From positions 222,409,094-222,473,093 of the forward strand of contig NC_073693.1 of NCBI RefSeq assembly GCF_029784155.1: a stretch of DNA of 64,000 nt, written 5' to 3'. The notes under the pieces are model-generated. The model was not told the origin of the DNA. It saw only the letters and a program-made list of their open reading frames with translations, and did not search any database. Numbering within the stretch: position 1 is the stretch's first letter; each line of letters opens with the position of its first letter. The DNA comes from Uranotaenia lowii (Eukaryota > Arthropoda > Insecta > Diptera > Culicidae). The position numbers and the translations under genes were made by a program. Below are positions 36,501-45,636 of the stretch, in pieces.

Positions 36501-39500
36501 ACACACTTGAATTTTGTTCAAACACGAATACACTTTTTAAAGATGGTAGAATCGGATAGGATCCAGAATTTGGATGTAGGGCCATGATGCAGAATTAGAT
36601 TAAGGCTGCAAGATCATTATCTTGAGTTCGGGATCAGGTTCAGGATTCAAGTCCCGTATCAAATTCAGGATTGTGGATTCAATATTCAGGTTCAATATCA
36701 ATATCAGGGTCCAGGATCAGGATTAAAATGCCGAAGGGTGATAATGATAAGGATTCAGGATCAGGTGTCCAGAACAAGAGTTCTGGTTTGGAACAACATC
36801 AGTATCTGGTTCCGGGACCCGTACGCTGATCTGTAGCCCATTCGTATTTGAAGTTGTACAAAACGTAGTTTAGCAGAGTAGGTTGAAGTGATAACGTTTC
36901 AGAAATCGCTCGCAAGAACCACAAGGCCAAATTGGAATATTTTTTTTTGTTGAACCCTATTATATCAACTAGGTACTAATATACTAATTTGTCATTACCT
37001 TTTCAACTTTTTGCATTCAGAGAAAGTATACAAACTTACATTATATTTCTTTTTTTTTTCAGCGTAAGTCTGGATCCGGATGACGATGGCAAGGACCACG
37101 CGGTATTCGAGGGCCTGAAGCACTATGTTGAACAGACGCTAGGCGAAGAAGAACGGAAGCACTTTCTACAGCGCACCGTGCGAAGCATTGCTCGACATGC
37201 CAAGGCTCTCAAGTTGCACCGCCCACCGCGAGGTCTCAGCTTTAGTCTGCAGCAGCAGACGGACTGTTACGAGTTGAGCTACCGGCTGGTGGCCTCCCTG
37301 CTGGGTAACGCATTCTTCTCCACATTTCCAAAACGCACCGAGAAGACTCACCCGACGCTACAAGACTTCAATTTTACTCATTTTTTTAGTGGATTAGTAG
37401 AGTTGAGTTGTTTTGCTATGGATTAAGAAAAGTTAATAATATGTTATTTTTTATTCACAGAAGTAACGTACAAAAGGCCAAATTTAGGAGCTTTCTCAAC
37501 TATTTCGATTGGTTGGAAGACAATCCGGATGTACTGAACGGAACGCTCAAAGTTAGTAGAAAAGTGATGACTGGGAAACAATGGTTAACAATAGAAGATT
37601 GGTTGGAATGCGGGTTACCTTTATGTGATGTTGAAATCAAACACGAGGGACGTTTGGATAAAGCTAGCTCCGACACCATGCAGACGGTGTTTTCGAGTGC
37701 TCGGCTAGGCGGAGACGCGTTGAGTGCTGGCGATTCACAGGAATCGTTACAATTTTTTACATTTCCCGAACTATTGGCTGTTTTGTTATACGTAGAGGCA
37801 TTGGAAGACAATGAATCGTTACAAATAGAGAATGCTCATCACATGTCCCGGATAATAGAGCCGAAGGGCAGAGCATTGTTCGAAAGGATAGAACAGCCCA
37901 AAAAGACCACGTTGAGTTGTATTGATGCGGAGAACTATCGCACCCTGCCGTCGCAGCAGTTCGAAGAGGATGATATTTTGCGAGAGTTGAACAAGTGCCT
38001 TCTATCGTTCAGACAGAATACAACCTGTCCTGTGGTGGAACCAAGACCCAGTGAGAAGCAGCGACCGAATCGATTAGAGCAGCTAGAAAATACCTCAAAC
38101 AAAGGACGTCTATCACCAATTGGTGAAAAAGATCGAGAAGGTTCAACGCCGGGATCACCAGATGTGTGTACAACTGTATTCATTACTCAAGCTACAGAAA
38201 ATTCTAAACGTTCCAGCAGTGACTCGAACAAACTTGAAAAAGACATCAACAAAAGACGATCGTGGCTCTCACCGGAACGACCTTGTGGAGCTCTTTCGAA
38301 CTGTTCGACGGGATCGACAAGCGGGGTGCTAACCGGTGGCCACAGAGGCCGATTCATAGTTCTAGGATCATCCGGAGAATGCCTCCCTGTAAATCGACAC
38401 CCATTGCGAATTCCCATCCAAAATGATTCCTATTCCAGTTGTGAGTCCAGCAATGATGAATTTCACAGCGCTCGCGACAGTTTCGATGAGGACGATGAAG
38501 ATGGCTTGCGGGCCAGGAAGTATTCCAACGATCTAGACACTCCGGAAAGGAGATTCACATTTGCTCAGAGGCTTCGGGAAGCATTACAAGACAATAAACT
38601 ACCGTCGGCGAGTACCGAGGAAGGCAGCTATGCGGTAGGAATCAGTGTAACCGGGTCCCAACCAAAAGATCAGAACATTCGTGTCAAACGTGGAGGGTCG
38701 TGTGGGTTCGTGCTTGATGGATCGATGGGAAGCACTTCCGAGGAGCGAGATTGGTTCGATCGATGTAAAAAGAAGCAGAATGGTTTGCTGGAACGAAGGG
38801 AAACAAACGAGTCTTCCAGGTACAGTTTCGATTCAGATTTGGGATCGGAGCTGGAGGAGGTGTACGAGAAATTTGCCAAGTAAGTAGACTTAGAAGAATA
38901 GTGAACTGATTCATGTTTCTTAGTTCTCGGACGATCCTCATAATAAAACTTAAAATATATGTACGCCAAATTTCAACAAGCATCTCGGAAGTGAGATTTA
39001 TCTCTTTAAAAAGTTCGACTTTTCTGACGAGTGACCTGGCAAATAACTTTATAGGTTGGGGAGATGATGTGTATGGCATGCTGATTTACTAAGCGATAAA
39101 AGGATGAACGAACTTTTACGCATCGGATGAGAAACACTCATGTCTGATTTTTTTTTTTTAAAGAAGTCCACTGTCAGCACGAGGAGGTGAAATGTATTGA
39201 CAATGTCCATCCTTGTGATCGATGTGTCTTTGCACACCGTGTGTGGGCTGTGGGGACGTTCCATTGAAACCAGCTTGTGCTTTACGCATGAATCATCCTT
39301 TTGGTTTTACTCTATAATTTCAAGGAGAGGCTATGTTTTAAAAAAGTGTGACATTTTTTGATGTTTGCTTCTCATGGTAAAACCCCTACACCATAAACAC
39401 CTTGTGAGGCCTTATGACTTTCATCGCCCCGCAAATAATGGTTGTTTAGTTTTGTTACGCGACACACTACTTAGTGTGTTTTCTGTGCATACCATACCTG

Positions 39501-41500
39501 ACGTATTCTGACAATGTCTCAACCTTAAAACTTTCTTGGTGCTGCCCTCAGCTGATGCACTAGATATGCACATCTGACAAAGTCATATAGTTTGTGATGT
39601 GTTCGCGAATGTTCTGCAAACTCTCCACACTGCTTAGCCTCTCTAACCTCTTGCAAAATTTATCAAGTTGTACTCGACACTCCTTTCTGCTGCATCAGAT
39701 AGCCTAAGCGTATATCCTACTCTCCACTGTAATGATTGTTAAGGAGCTATCGTCTTGAACGTTCTCTGCTTTTCAAGAACTTTGATTCGAGCCAACCTGC
39801 GCTAGGACCATTTGGTTTGGAATATCTTTGTAAATCTTCTAACTTAATCGATTTTTGATGACTTGATGGCGATTAAAGCGAATTAAGTCGAAGTGTCACT
39901 TGACAGTGCTGAAAAATCGTGTTGAAACTCTTAGCTCTATCTGTATTTTAAGAGTTGTACCAGTTTCGACTACTCAAAATCAATCACTTAATTCTAATTA
40001 CAGGTGGTTAGAAGAACCGATCAGTGGTGATAAGCCGAAGAAGCTGGACGCTCGAGACGAGGCCGTGCTCCGGTTCGCCAATTCGCTACTCAAGCGAACG
40101 TTGAGTGAAAGCTTCGTAGGAATTCCCCTCACGGACGACGCCCTCAGCGGGGAGAAAGGATCAGACGGTACCACTGTCCGTAGCAACATCAGCCAGCAAG
40201 ATAAGGTAGTACTGAATGTGAGGTCCCTGTCCCTGGAACTGGCCAAACACAAGCACAAACTAGCAGCACAATTGGTAAGTCTGTTGAACCGACCGAAATC
40301 GAACGAACCACGGTGAATTGAACGATTGGCAACAATTGGCTTCGCTTGGGTTTGGTAGAAAAGTTTTCTTTTTCCTCCTTAAAGTTGGTTTTTGTTCAGT
40401 TGTGTTATGATTAGGTTTTTATACATTTTTGATTTCTTTTCATCTCCCGATCTCATCCCTGTCCGATCGCTTTGGTTTGGTTTTGGTTTCATTGTACAAA
40501 TTGCATTACACCATCCCCGCTCCATGACCATTCCATCGAATACCATCGCACCACCACAAACAAACAATCGCGCCCTTGTTCAGCGCAATGAGTATCTGGC
40601 CCTGGAACCGGCGAAACTGTTCAAATGTCCCAACATTCAACTGACTCAAGCCGACCAGCGAAAGCTGTTGCATCGATTGCGATCGAGTAGTTCGATCTGT
40701 TCTACCACATCCGGACCGCAGCCGGTGATTTCGACGAGACCGAAAAAGAAAACACGAAGGCGACCGATCGAGCGGCAATCTTCGCTCAAAACTCGGCTGC
40801 AAAATTACAAACCGAGCTGGTCAGTTTCCTACTATCAGGATGTTAAGTGCGAAGATGTTACCCTAAAGGTAGAGTTGCCGGAATCTTTCTGTTGTTTTGT
40901 TCTATGTTGGTGTTGGCAAGTTTTACTCGTATCAATCGCTAACATACACTGAACTAACCCAATCTGTTATTCACGTGTCCGTAATAAAACAAATAACTTG
41001 TTCGTCTATTATTTAGTATTTTCTCTGGAGATGGTTAGGTAATTGGGGCTTTTATCTTTTTGCAGATATCTCAGATAGCACAAAAGCGAACGTTCAATGT
41101 GAACCTTCGACCAGTGGCAACCGGAAACTGGGGCTGTGGAGACACGAAACGGGGAGATGTGCAGCTTAAGCTGGTGATCCAATGGATGGCTGCCAGTGTT
41201 GCCGGAATTCCGTACCTCATCTACTACACCGCTGGCAGTGAGAAACTTTCGAAGGTAATTCCGGAAAATATTCTTGAAAATATTATGTCAAATTTTTATC
41301 TCTCTTCTCTGCAGCTGGACACAGTTTGTCGGGTGTTGAAAGATCGCAAATGGACGGTCGGTGAACTGGCGGCAGCTACACTATCTCACGCCAAGGACAT
41401 CCTGGAGGATCCCTTGTACTACAACAATGATCGAAACTACAGCTCATTCTTCGACAAGCTGATCCGCTTGGAGAGAGGCACCTCAGGCCAAATTCAATAG
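24448..41500 (+). CDS. PARG-family protein, candidate pseudoenzyme (7 exons, 939 codons)
   Basis: The joined exons are 24448-24578, 37063-37401, 37461-38879, 40004-40274, 40584-40868, 41066-41254 and 41315-41500; phases match at every junction. Active members of the family hydrolyse poly(ADP-ribose). Visible landmarks are LPCDLPWW (residues 7-14), NAFFSTFPKR in exon 2, LCDVEIKHEG, PELL..L..EALEDNESL after the signature, IDAENY plus a RELNKCLLSF helix (about 311-345), and VATGNWGCG (832-840) followed by a RKWTVGEL segment. In the signature, GGG is LGGD (239-242) and the catalytic Glu-Glu is E251-S252. The usual Asp and Asn of VDFAN are V233 and S236, and the TGYA tyrosine loop is not recognisable. 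About 470 acidic, Ser-rich residues are inserted between the RELNK helix and VATGNWGCG. ADP-ribose binding without hydrolysis is one inferred role; none is shown. The exon 2 donor is the least certain boundary. Confidence 0.85.
26563..26810 (+). mobile_element. tRNA-derived SINE
   Basis: A Pol III A box (TGGCGTAGAGG, 26569-26579) and B box (GATCGAATCCC, 26614-26624) lie 34 bp apart in a tRNA-like head. The head is followed by a non-tRNA body and a TG/T-rich tail near 26.78-26.81 kb. Mosquitoes carry such SINEs (for example Feilai in Aedes). Family identity was not established, and the 3' boundary is approximate. Confidence 0.7.
28839..29135 (-). mobile_element. Reverse-oriented copy of the TTCTGTGATG MITE
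   Basis: The stretch from GTAGCCGAAATCACAG to about ATTCGGCA is the diverged reverse complement of 22608-22938, including the TTTCATCACAGAATTTGTGT block. The terminal G-rich bases have mutated and no clear target duplication remains. Confidence 0.6.
30211..31215 (-). pseudogene. 5'-truncated Jockey-type non-LTR reverse transcriptase
   Basis: On the - strand, from about 31215, the frame reads WLESYLQGRTAFVRQGH, then GVPQGSHLGPLLF, then the catalytic motif FYADD. A DLGVIVDKSLSFKEHL thumb region and SVQKQFLGYAL follow. A single TAA interrupts the frame between the GPLLF and YADD motifs (near 31052). A frameshift near 30500-30540 moves the C-terminal part (GKIDSASLVEMIPFHVPSRS, NYGRNEFYIPF) to another frame. 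The N-terminal endonuclease is missing. It is dead, antisense within intron 1 of the PARG-like gene, and typical of 5'-truncated retrotransposon insertion. Confidence 0.85.
32150..33395 (+). repeat. Degenerate GATCAGGATC-type array, left part
   Basis: Irregular repetition of words such as GGATCAGGATC, GATCCAG and AATCAGAATC over about 1.2 kb, strongly diverged with no fixed period visible by eye. It stops where copy B of the 3-kb element begins and resumes after it. Confidence 0.7.
33396..36439 (+). mobile_element. 3.04-kb interspersed element, copy B
   Basis: It is identical to 16884-19926 in everything compared except a C/T difference at 33628 (copy A 17116) and one extra T near 35641. The start TTTTTGCC and end ATCGGGTTTTT coincide with copy A while the flanks differ completely (degenerate array here, foldback TIR element there). 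It is therefore a recent transposition or duplication, not an old segmental repeat. It lies inside intron 1 of the PARG-like gene. Confidence 0.85.
36540..36835 (+). repeat. Degenerate GATCAGGATC-type array, right part
   Basis: The same vocabulary as 32150-33395 (GGATCAGGTTCAGGATTC, GGTCCAGGATCAGGATTA). Together with the left part it probably formed one array before the 3-kb element inserted, although about 100 bp directly after the insertion do not fit the pattern. Confidence 0.6.
37063..37401 (+). CDS. PARG-like gene, coding exon 2
   Basis: The acceptor is a long T-rich tract ending CAG at 37062. The exon encodes NVSLDPDDDGKD through LLGNAFFSTFPKR and DFNFTHFF, the PARG helical region. The next exon starts in phase 2, which is met by a weak donor GA|GTTGAG at 37402. 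A stronger-looking GTAGAG at 37397 would break the frame. The last few codons are therefore uncertain. Confidence 0.75.
37461..38879 (+). CDS. PARG-like gene, coding exon 3 (degenerate catalytic signature and most of the insertion)
   Basis: The acceptor is TTATTCACAG at 37460 and the donor AA|GTAAGT at 38880, phase 2. Translation begins with the KFRSFLNYFDWL segment. It continues through the altered signature (37705-37746) and the RELNK helix to a low-complexity part with SSCESSNDEF and SFDEDDEDG acidic clusters and many Ser/Arg pairs. Its 1.4-kb uninterrupted frame in AT-rich DNA argues for purifying selection. Confidence 0.9.
38880..40003 (+). other. Intron 3 of the PARG-like gene
   Basis: It runs from GTAAGT to ATTACAG. 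I saw no further exon with matching phases in it and no bounded repeat. Short frames on the - strand near 38.7-39.2 kb are shadows of exon 3 or chance. Confidence 0.7.
40004..40274 (+). CDS. PARG-like gene, coding exon 4
   Basis: The acceptor is CTAATTACAG and the donor TTG|GTAAGT at 40275 (phase 0). It encodes KWLEEPISGDKPKK and a helical segment LRFANSLLKRTLSESF, ending LAKHKHKLAAQL. This is part of the insertion and has no counterpart I know in other PARG proteins. Confidence 0.85.
40584..40868 (+). CDS. PARG-like gene, coding exon 5
   Basis: The acceptor is CCCTTGTTCAG at 40583 and the donor AAG|GTAGAG at 40869, phase 0 at both ends. It encodes RNEYLALEPAKLFKCP, a basic run RPKKKTRRRP (possible nuclear localisation signal) and QNYKPSWSVSYYQD. 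It is still within the insertion. Confidence 0.8.
41066..41254 (+). CDS. PARG-like gene, coding exon 6
   Basis: The acceptor is TTTTTGCAG and the donor AAG|GTAATT at 41255. It encodes VATGNWGCG followed by an aliphatic LKLVIQWMAASVAG helix and PYLIYYTAGSE. This matches the C-terminal part of the PARG macrodomain and is the strongest family evidence in the gene. Confidence 0.9.
41315..41500 (+). CDS. PARG-like gene, coding exon 7 and stop
   Basis: The acceptor is TTCTCTGCAG. The exon encodes LDTVCRVLKDRKWTVGEL and ends at SGQIQ with TAG at 41498-41500. The RKWTVGEL segment corresponds to RKLTVGDV of PARG proteins. Confidence 0.9.
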   Translation: MDTVCRVLKDRKWTVGELAAATLSHAKDILEDPLYYNNDRNYSSFFDKLIRLERGTSGQIQ

Positions 41501-42115
41501 CGAGGTCCGGGAACCAATGATGATTAGTTAGAACTCCAATATTAATGGATTATAAGTAAACAAAACAGCTTACATTTTACATCTAACTTCTATATACAGA
41601 AAAGACACCATCTTAACAGTAAAGGAAAGTTAAAAAACAGGAGAAAAACATCTCAACATCCCTGGCGTTGCTAAAGGAATGTAACAGAAAAGCAATATTT
41701 ATTGTTGTTATATATAGCTTTGTACTATTGCAAGGTAGAAATTGTGTTTTTTGTAAATGCATATACAAAACAGAATAACTTAGCCACAAACTGAAGATAA
41801 AGTCTTCCTGCGATGACTTATAAAAAAAACATTAAATATGATATAAACTGTTATACATTTTACACAATAAGCCATTCGAAAGAAAATAAAACAGTCGTAA
41901 TTTTAGTTTCATTTCAAGTTAGCTAGGGTTTATGGGGGAAAAGACTTAAGTAATTTTTGATTATCTGCTGAATATATTGAGTCCTTTTTAGTTCTAAGGT
42001 TCGTAACACAAACCAGGCCAAATGTAGCTAAACAAAATTAAATTTATAACTCAATTGTAGTTTCTGGAAAGATTATCACCCGTATCATATACAAAACCAA
42101 CCAACAATAAACTTT
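41501..42115 (+). other. 3' untranslated region with two candidate poly(A) signals
   Basis: After the stop, AATAAA occurs at 41885-41890 and at 42106-42111 on the gene's strand. Either could end the PARG-like transcript. The 1 kb after this, up to the tRNA, shows no feature I can support. Confidence 0.5.
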
Positions 42116-43113
42116 TCAGCTAGTGGTTTTTGTTTCCGTTTCGAATATCCATAGTTTATGACCGTAATATATTAATCTGTTCGAGTCATTGATTCTTTCT
42201 ATTTGTTTCGAAAGCCTTCCCTTAACTTGGTTCTTCATTATTTCCAATCGCTTACTCCTTTTTGAAATTTCTCAGGAAACAAGATAAGTCTCTATCCAAC
42301 GCTGACACTCTACCTACGATCTACAGCCACAGTACAGTACAGTCTACTCGCGATAATAAAATTTCAATACTAGAATTTAAATATTAGAATTGAATATCCA
42401 TACAGGTGCACCAAGAAAGTATTTTATTCCCCCACTGATTCAACACGCATCACTCCATTTGAAATATTTCAGCTCCATCCCTTTACGCGCTTCGACTTCA
42501 ACGTTTTTAAGCAACGGCCTCTGCTGGCGAGTAGCATAACCAAGAGAATGGAAATATTTCCGTTCATTCGATGTGACGCTTCGTTTTCGGAGGGAAAAAA
42601 GGAAAACAAACAGAAAGCAGCAAAGACGTTTGTTTACCTCAGTCGCATTCTTTTGTTCAGCTTCAGTGAATTCGGTTCAACATTTCATGGATAGTTGAAA
42701 TGAGAGTTTTTCAAATTAAAGTTCATTGATTAAGTTATCTTAAACATATTTACTTATACATTATTATTAGAAGATGGTAATACTAATAAAATGGTGCTAT
42801 TTTTAGAACATGTAAAACGAAGAGACCTAATGAAGAGTTTTGTCTGCACGGACAATGTCACCAAGAGGGTTCTTGAAAATTGTTCAAATTGATCGATTTA
42901 CAAATCTTAATAGTATTTCGTACGTAAAAGATTGACCAATATTAAAATTCGGAATGATACGCACTCTGCAAGAAATTGTGTTTGTAAACAAACAGAAAAA
43001 CTAAACATTTAATGAAAAACAAGTGTTGTCATTTACAGAAATAATCATATTCACAGGAGCACAAAAATCAAAATTGAATATCTGCTAACTATGAATGATT
43101 TCTAACCGACAGC

Positions 43114-43119
43114 AAAAAA
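43114..43119 (-). terminator. Pol III terminator of the tRNA-Lys gene
   Basis: A run of six A on the + strand (TTTTTT on the - strand), seven bases beyond the tRNA 3' end. Confidence 0.8.
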
Positions 43120-43125
43120 GATACT

Positions 43126-43198
43126 CGCCCAACGTGGGGCTCGAACCCACGACCCTGAGATTAAGAGTCTCATGCTCTACCGACTGAGCTAGCCGGGC
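43126..43198 (-). tRNA. tRNA-Lys (anticodon CTT)
   Basis: The - strand gives a complete 73-base cloverleaf. The acceptor stem GCCCGGC pairs with GTTGGGC (two G-U pairs) and the discriminator is G. The D-arm contains TAGCTCAGTCGGTAGAGCA and carries the A box. The anticodon loop CTCTTAA reads anticodon CTT. The T-arm GTGGGTTCGAGCCCCAC carries the B box. No intron is present, and the sequence matches the highly conserved insect tRNA-Lys(CTT) as I know it. All promoter elements and the terminator look intact, so it is probably functional. Confidence 0.96.
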
Positions 43199-44187
43199 AC
43201 ATGTAACGATGGGTCGCAAAAGATAAACAAAAACTGACGGATTTGACATGGGGTGCTTTTCGAATCCGATCTGGGCGCAAAATCTACCGGCCTAGGAATG
43301 GTGAAATTCTAATTGGGATTTGGGAATAGAAGTTTTTTTTGTCTGACTTGCTTCGCAAAGAAGAGCAGCAGGCGATGATTAAAAGCATCAAAAGTAGGCA
43401 GCACGCGTTATTTTCGGGTCCGTCAAAGTTGAAGTTTAAAAATAGTCAATCACAAATTTGTTTCGAGTGGTGTGAGTGATACGAATGCGAGATAATTTTG
43501 GCGGAATAACCATTGGGCTAAATAACAGGAGGAGAAAAAAAAAACATAAGGCGGAGTGTGTGACGTCTTTCCAATCCGGAAACGTTGCTGGCATCCATCG
43601 TTTGTTTTGATTTTTGAGTATAGAAAAACAAATAATGGATTTCACTTTAAAATAATCTGGAGGACTTCAACCAAATGTAATAACCTACCCAATAATCAAA
43701 CAAAAAGGAATCAAATTTTCGTTCCACGGAGCTCCAAATGATTAGAAAAAAAGTAGTCTTTTAAAAACCATTCGAACAGAGCTTGATTTTTGTATATAAG
43801 CCGTTAATTTGTTATGATTTTGCCCGAATAAAGGTGCTACAATTCCAAAATTTGGCTTTCTCACTTTTCACATAAGGATACCTCGATTATGGCAAGTGCA
43901 GGTTCCACTTATGATGCCTCGATTAGCCAACGTATTTAAATGAGTTTTGGGGGCATAATGATACCCCTTTTTGGTGTTCTTATCGATTAATTTAATTTCT
44001 TATCGATTCGATGATACCTTAACGATGCCTAGTTTTGCTACGACAGAGAAATCAATACAAAGTCATTCGAGCACTATATTATGTTCGTTGTTTGTTTCTT
44101 AGTAAAATTTAAATTTATTCACTTAAAAATTGATTTTTTTTTGTTTTAGCTGATAAAGCCAGACTCAAGAAGAGAAGAGGGGATTGG
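43199..44187. other. Spacer, nothing recognised
   Basis: AT-rich sequence between the tRNA and the R1-type remnant. Short repeated phrases around 43.86-44.03 kb (GATACCTCGATTATGGC, GATGCCTCGATTAGCC) were noted, but no gene was supported. Confidence 0.4.
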
Positions 44188-45636
44188 TTTTATGCGTTAG
44201 TAACACTGGACGTGCGCAACGCGTTCAATATTGTCAGCTGGGCAGCGATTGCATGTTCGCTTATAAAAATGAGGATACCAAATTATCTCTGCATGTTAAT
44301 GGAAAGCTATTTCCAGATCCGTAAGCAACGATACATGACGAGCGAAGGATTTCAGGATATGGATATTACAGCTGGAGTACCGCAAGGGTCGATACTGGGC
44401 CCGGTCCTGTGGAATATTACGTACGATGAGATGCTGACATTGAGCCTGCCAGAGACGACGGATTACTCAACAAAAATCGTCCAGGTAAGATCATCAGAGG
44501 CTGTGGAAGCGGTTGAAAACTGGATGCAATCCAAGAGTTTGCAGTTGGCTCACCACAAAACCGAGATGGTCATGATATCAAACCTGATTTCACCGCAAAC
44601 AGCATTACAGTTGGATCATGCACTATCAAATCAAAGCGCGAGCTTAAATATTTGGGTGTGATGGTTGACGACGTGCTCAGCTTTAAAAGCCACGTTGAGT
44701 ATGTGTGCAAGAAGGCGGCAACAGCAACGGCCGCACTCACGAGGATAATAGCGAACCAATCGGGGATCCGAAGTAGTCAGCGGAGGATAATTTCGAGTGT
44801 AGTTTCGTTAATCCTTCGGTTTGGAGGGGCGGCCTAGAATTCTGGTCCTAACATCCAGTGTAACCATCAGAAGCTGAGAAGTGTACAAAGGCGAATGAAC
44901 TTGCGGGTCATCAGTGCATACCGCACCGTTTCGTCGGAGGCTGCATGCGTTGTAGCGGGAGTCATGCCCACCTCGGTTTTGTTGATGGAGGACTCATATT
45001 GCTACGAAAAAAGAGGCACGCAAAACGTGAGAACACGAGCCAGAGATAGCTCCATGGCCAACTGGCAGCAGCTGTGGGATAGCTCAGAAAGTGGAAGGTA
45101 GACCTATCGTTTGATCCCAAATGGATGGAGAGAAAGCATGGCGAAGTGGATTTCTACATGACGCAATTCCTTATTGGTCATGGATACTTCATGAGGACTC
45201 GATGTCCAACTAGTAGCAGCTGTGAGACAGCTCAACAAGAGGAAGGTGGACCCATCGTCTGATCCCGCACATCGGGAGCTGGATCGGAAGAAGGCACGGT
45301 GAAGTGGACTTCTATATGACGCAATTCCTGACTGGTCATGGATGCTTCATGAAGTACCATTAACAGTTTGGACATGTGGCTTCGTTATATTGCCCAGATT
45401 GTGGGGACGTAGAGGAAACACCCGAACATGCGATGTTTGTCTGTCCGAGCTTTGCGGCGGTACGTGCTTCCATATCTGCCGCCTGCGGGCCCGACACGAC
45501 TGCAGACAACGTGGTACAGAGGAAGTGTGCGGATTCCAACACTTGGCATGCGGTCAGCGATGGGTTCACCCGGATCATGACTGCCCTGCAGAGGAGCTGG
45601 AACCAATGGCAGTCCGCGAACGGTGTAGGATGACTC
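44188..45636 (+). pseudogene. R1-clade non-LTR retrotransposon ORF2 remnant, catalytic core deleted
   Basis: Frames in order show ALVTLDVRNAFNIVSW, AGVPQGSILGPVLWN, NWMQSKSLQLAHHKTEMVMIS, LGVMVDDVLSFKSHVEYV, a SAYRTVSSEAACVVAG block, and a C-terminal zinc-knuckle-like C..C....EHAMFVCPSF. These belong to the reverse transcriptase and C-terminus of R1-clade elements. The frame shifts several times and has in-frame stops. The polymerase core with its F/YADD motif is missing between GPVLWNITYDEML and the NWMQSK block, so it could not be active. The 5' two thirds of the element are absent. Confidence 0.85.

Larger units (their letters stand above)
24579..37062 (+). other. Intron 1 of the PARG-like gene, 12.5 kb, repeat-filled
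   Basis: It is bounded by GTGAGT and a T-rich CAG acceptor. It carries a SINE, a TA-flanked TIR element with a nested antisense Jockey-type remnant, a reverse MITE copy, a degenerate GATCAGGAT-type array and copy B of the 3-kb element. CCGG-rich stretches at about 25.9-26.3 and 29.5-29.95 kb resemble the MITE at 9276-10503. No additional coding exon with matching phase was recognised, though short exons cannot be excluded. Confidence 0.75.

Noticed and set aside
38670..39079. Frames of 99 and 131 codons on the - strand
   Set aside because: They are shadows of exon 3 of the PARG-like gene and its following intron.
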